A DNA stretch of 64,000 nt from Devosia sp. FJ2-5-3. GTDB taxonomy: Bacteria; Pseudomonadota; Alphaproteobacteria; Rhizobiales; Devosiaceae. The notes beneath the pieces are model-generated. The model did not search any database, was not told where the DNA came from, and saw only the letters and a list, made by a program, of their open reading frames with translations. Both the position numbers and the translations under genes were made by a program. Each line of letters begins with the position of its first letter. Position 1 is the first letter of the stretch. Location of the stretch: contig NZ_CP104007.1 in the NCBI RefSeq assembly GCF_029201545.1, positions 4,128,993-4,192,992 on the forward strand, written 5' to 3'. This document shows positions 61,803-64,000 of this stretch, one piece after another.

Positions 61803-62690
61803 ATGCCCGAATTGCCCGAGGTGGAAACGGTCCGTCGCGGGCTCGAACCCTGGCTCGTGGATGCGCGCATCGACGCGGTCCATCTCAAGCGCGCCAATCT
61901 GCGCTTTCCGTTTCCCGAAGGCCTGGGCGCCGCCATCGAAGGACAGACCATTGTCAGCGTCGGCAGGCGCGCCAAATATCTCCTCCTTACCCTTTCGAAC
62001 GGCAAGATCGTGCTCAGCCATCTCGGCATGACCGGTTCCTGGCGCTTTGCCGAACATGGCATCGACAAGCCCCCGCGCTACTACGAGCCCGGCACCGAGC
62101 CCAAGCACGATCATATGATCTGGGAAATTTCGCACCCGAGACACGGGCAGAGCCATCTCATCTATGCCGATCCGCGCCGGTTCGGCTTTATCGACCTGAT
62201 GGACGATCTCGAAGACAGCCCCTATTTGCAGGGCCTGGGGCCCGAGCCGCTGGGCAATGATTTTCATGCCGCGGGCATGGCCGAGGCTTTTGCCGGCAAG
62301 AAGGCGCCGATCAAGGCGGCGCTGCTCGACCAGCGGGTCGTCGCCGGGCTGGGCAATATCTATGTGGCCGAGGCGCTGCACCGCGCCCATATCCTGCCCA
62401 CGGTTCCCGCCGGAACCCTCGTCACCAAGACTGGTCGCCCGAAAAAGGCGCTGGAGGATCTCTCCCATAGCGTGCGCCAGGTGCTGATCGAGGCCATCGA
62501 GGTTGGCGGCTCGACCCTGCGCGATTTCCGCAATGCCGAAGGCGGGTCAGGCTATTTCCAGCATAATTTCGCCGTCTATGACCGGGAGGGCGACCCCTGC
62601 CCCACCCCGCTCTGTACCGGAATCGTCTCGCGCATCGTCCAGTCCGGACGCTCGACCTTTTTCTGTCCGGTCTGCCAACGGGCCCCATGA
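61803..62690 (+). CDS. mutM: formamidopyrimidine-DNA glycosylase
   Basis: 295 residues. Excises oxidised purines such as 8-oxoG. PELPEVE gives catalytic Pro2 and Glu3. The H2TH region has [15 protein letters not shown]. The zinc finger is CPTPLC...FFCPVC. ATG at 61803 is fixed by the required N-terminal Pro. Confidence 0.97.
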   Translation: MPELPEVETVRRGLEPWLVDARIDAVHLKRANLRFPFPEGLGAAIEGQTIVSVGRRAKYLLLTLSNGKIVLSHLGMTGSWRFAEHGIDKPPRYYEPGTEPKHDHMIWEISHPRHGQSHLIYADPRRFGFIDLMDDLEDSPYLQGLGPEPLGNDFHAAGMAEAFAGKKAPIKAALLDQRVVAGLGNIYVAEALHRAHILPTVPAGTLVTKTGRPKKALEDLSHSVRQVLIEAIEVGGSTLRDFRNAEGGSGYFQHNFAVYDREGDPCPTPLCTGIVSRIVQSGRSTFFCPVCQRAP

Positions 62691-62710
62691 GCTGGAAAGC
62701 CTGAATCCTG

Positions 62711-62739
62711 TTGACGCTTGGCAGGCTTTCCCCTATAGA
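62711..62739 (+). promoter_or_regulatory. sigma-70 type promoter of rpsT
   Basis: TTGACG (62711-62716), 17-base spacer, TATAGA (62734-62739). It lies 102 bases upstream of the rpsT start. Confidence 0.7.
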
Positions 62740-62841
62740 CCCCACCACTTGGGCGGCAGTGGGCCGCCGCTTTCATTTTACTCCGGCCGGCCGCGTCGCT
62801 CTCGTTGCGCACCTGCCGGTTGGACGCTCCAAGAGGACCAA

Positions 62842-63108
62842 ATGGCCAATACGCCGTCAGCCAAGAAGGCGACCCGCAAGATCGCTGCCCGTACCGCAGT
62901 GAACAAGTCGCGCCGCAGCCGCGTGCGCACCTTCATCCGCAAGGTTGAAGAAGCGATTGTAGCGGGCGATCACGCCGTTGCCTTCGCAGCCCTCAAGGCT
63001 GCCGAGCCGGAAATCAGCCGCGCCGCAACCAAGGGCATCGTCCATGCCAATCTGGCGGCCCGCAAGGTCTCCCGCCTCAACAGCCGCGTCAAGGCGCTCG
63101 CTGTCTAA
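62842..63108 (+). CDS. rpsT: 30S ribosomal protein S20
   Basis: 88 residues, basic, [22 protein letters not shown] at the N-terminus and [14 protein letters not shown] near the end. Binds 16S rRNA. AGGA precedes the ATG. In Rhizobiales it is normally next to dnaA. Confidence 0.96.
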   Translation: MANTPSAKKATRKIAARTAVNKSRRSRVRTFIRKVEEAIVAGDHAVAFAALKAAEPEISRAATKGIVHANLAARKVSRLNSRVKALAV

Positions 63109-63154
63109 GACGAGGCCGCGGCGCCGGGACTGGCCGACGCGGCAATCTGAAAAT

Positions 63155-63177
63155 GGGCTCCGAAAGGGGCCCTTTTT
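63155..63177 (+). terminator. Rho-independent terminator of rpsT
   Basis: GGGCTCC-GAAA-GGGGCCC stem with one G-U pair, followed by TTTTT, 46 bases after the stop. Confidence 0.85.
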
Positions 63178-64000
63178 CTTTGCCTGCCTGCCGAGTCTAT
63201 TGCCGTCGTCAGTTTGTCATATGACGATCTCCTAACAGCCCCGCTGGATCTGTCCCACACTGGGGCAGTGGCAAAAAAGTCAGTCTTCGGAATGACTTGG
63301 AACTCGCTCACGCGAGTCTTTCCCCAGGGCTTGCACAGCCCGAGGCCCAAAATGCCGCAGGCGGAAAAATAAATTCTTCACCATTGGCGGGGCACTAGAG
63401 GGGGCGATTCTGCATTGAGTCACAGGCTCTTGTGGAAAGCTTCTTTTCCCCCTTTCGGGACGGGGAAAACCACACTTCGGAGTCAAGCCCCTATTTCAGC
63501 GATTCACGTGTTGCGGGTCCAAAAACGTCCCTCTAAAGTAACTCTACCAGCGCAGGAAACGAGCCCGGAAAGGATGCTCGGGACCAAGCCGGAATTTACT
63601 AACGGGATGTAGCATGGGGGTCGTCCGGCGGATTATGCCGGATCGGCCAGGGGTCAATATGACAAAATTGGCATGGCCGTATGCAGCCGGATTTTTGCGG
63701 GAGACCGCACTAGGATAGACCGCCGGTCGGATTGGACCGGGACTCAAGGGAATGGTCGGTAGGGGGCGGCGGGTAACCGCCGATGGGATTTGTGCGCCCG
63801 CTTTGTGGGCGCAAGGCGATGTCGCCTGCCTTGTGGAAGGCGACATGAATATTGGCATTGAGCCGGGCGCAGATTGCGGAACGCCGGGCCGAAAAACGGG
63901 GCTAGAATCAATGATGCGACAGGCAACAGCGGGAAGGGATGACTGGTCTACGGCCACCACTCCCTCCCTCCCTCAAACCGGCTCCAGTGTTGTTCCTGTC
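63178..64000. other. long non-coding region, probably origin-proximal
   Basis: 823 bases without a credible gene. Eight GANTC sites (63193, 63314, 63406, 63417, 63480, 63501, 63741, 63905), more than the 2-3 expected. A 9-bp hairpin ATGTCGCCT/AGGCGACAT lies at 63819-63846. Position after rpsT suggests the dnaA/oriC side. No clean cluster of DnaA boxes seen. Confidence 0.5.

Noticed and set aside
59488..62031. 847-residue frame opposite ubiB and ubiE
   Set aside because: Antisense to two clear genes and overlapping mutM out of frame.
63544..63960. 138-residue frame in the terminal non-coding region
   Set aside because: No ribosome site and low-complexity Pro/Arg/Ser composition. It also lies across the hairpin region.
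63178..64000. cluster of DnaA boxes
   Set aside because: Several TTGTGG-like and TGTGGAA words are present, but none matches TTATCCACA well enough to claim boxes.

Overview
The window looks like chromosomal DNA of a GC-rich (about 63 percent) alphaproteobacterium of the order Hyphomicrobiales (Rhizobiales). A Devosia-like genus is my best guess, but no ribosomal RNA gene is present to confirm it. The order-level call rests on a Mur-type operator in front of sitABCD, tandem Irr (ICE-type) boxes in front of mbfA, a RegB/RegA pair, the ubiE-ubiB/mutM/rpsT cluster that usually lies next to dnaA and the origin in this group, and several small protein families common in the order (DUF1127, DUF2852, DUF1428, MmcB, YjbR). 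There is no prophage, insertion sequence, integrase or CRISPR array. This is mostly ordinary core chromosome with small accessory patches.

Layout. Positions 1-7602: tRNA hydroxylase trhO, a membrane LytTR regulator, a DUF2306 protein, the manganese/iron ABC operon sitABCD, a YjbR protein, msrA and a small membrane protein. 7830-13779: tRNA-Ser(GGA), a GAF-GGDEF-PilZ protein, a soluble PAS-PAS chemoreceptor, a DUF421 protein, then a cold-shock gene followed by two small genes and a run of RNA hairpins. 13990-24782: rpsU, an SDR enzyme, leuB, a tricorn-like protease, a RidA/GNAT/leuD group, ferritin-like mbfA, and a copper cassette (membrane protein, PCuAC, SCO1). 24783-34049: intergenic palindromic repeats, a RES/Xre toxin-antitoxin pair, a LysR regulator divergent from a tiny gene, lepA with a low-GC coupled gene, a secreted beta-propeller protein, a 0.7 kb repeat-filled gap, and glutathione peroxidase.

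Positions 34105-44516: a cNMP-binding protein, a SelT/Rdx protein, a YegP protein, an amino-acid-type ABC binding protein and permease without an ATPase gene, creA, a 1-Cys peroxiredoxin, three related MFS transporters with mmcB between them, a pseudo-receiver protein, a LysR regulator and a DUF1127 peptide. 44591-57557: an RlpA-like protein, a beta-CASP nuclease, RegA/RegB, a YgjP-type metallopeptidase, an L,D-transpeptidase convergent with PBP1a, a secreted HExxH protein and a luciferase-like monooxygenase. 57532-63108: a tightly overlapping ThiF/DUF2259/dut/lipoprotein group, ubiE-ubiB, and mutM-rpsT on the other strand. The last 0.9 kb has no credible gene, is rich in hairpins and GANTC sites, and probably lies next to the origin.

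Shared themes are metal balance (sit, mbfA, copper cassette), oxidative stress (msrA, gpx, peroxiredoxin), envelope synthesis (PBP1a, L,D-transpeptidase, RlpA-like, extensin-like) and redox or second-messenger signalling (RegBA, GGDEF-PilZ). TTG start codons are frequent among the genes called here. The best leads for new biology are the hairpin-rich cold-shock locus, the low-GC gene coupled to lepA, the triplicated MFS block, and the DPxTGxP repeat tail of PBP1a.
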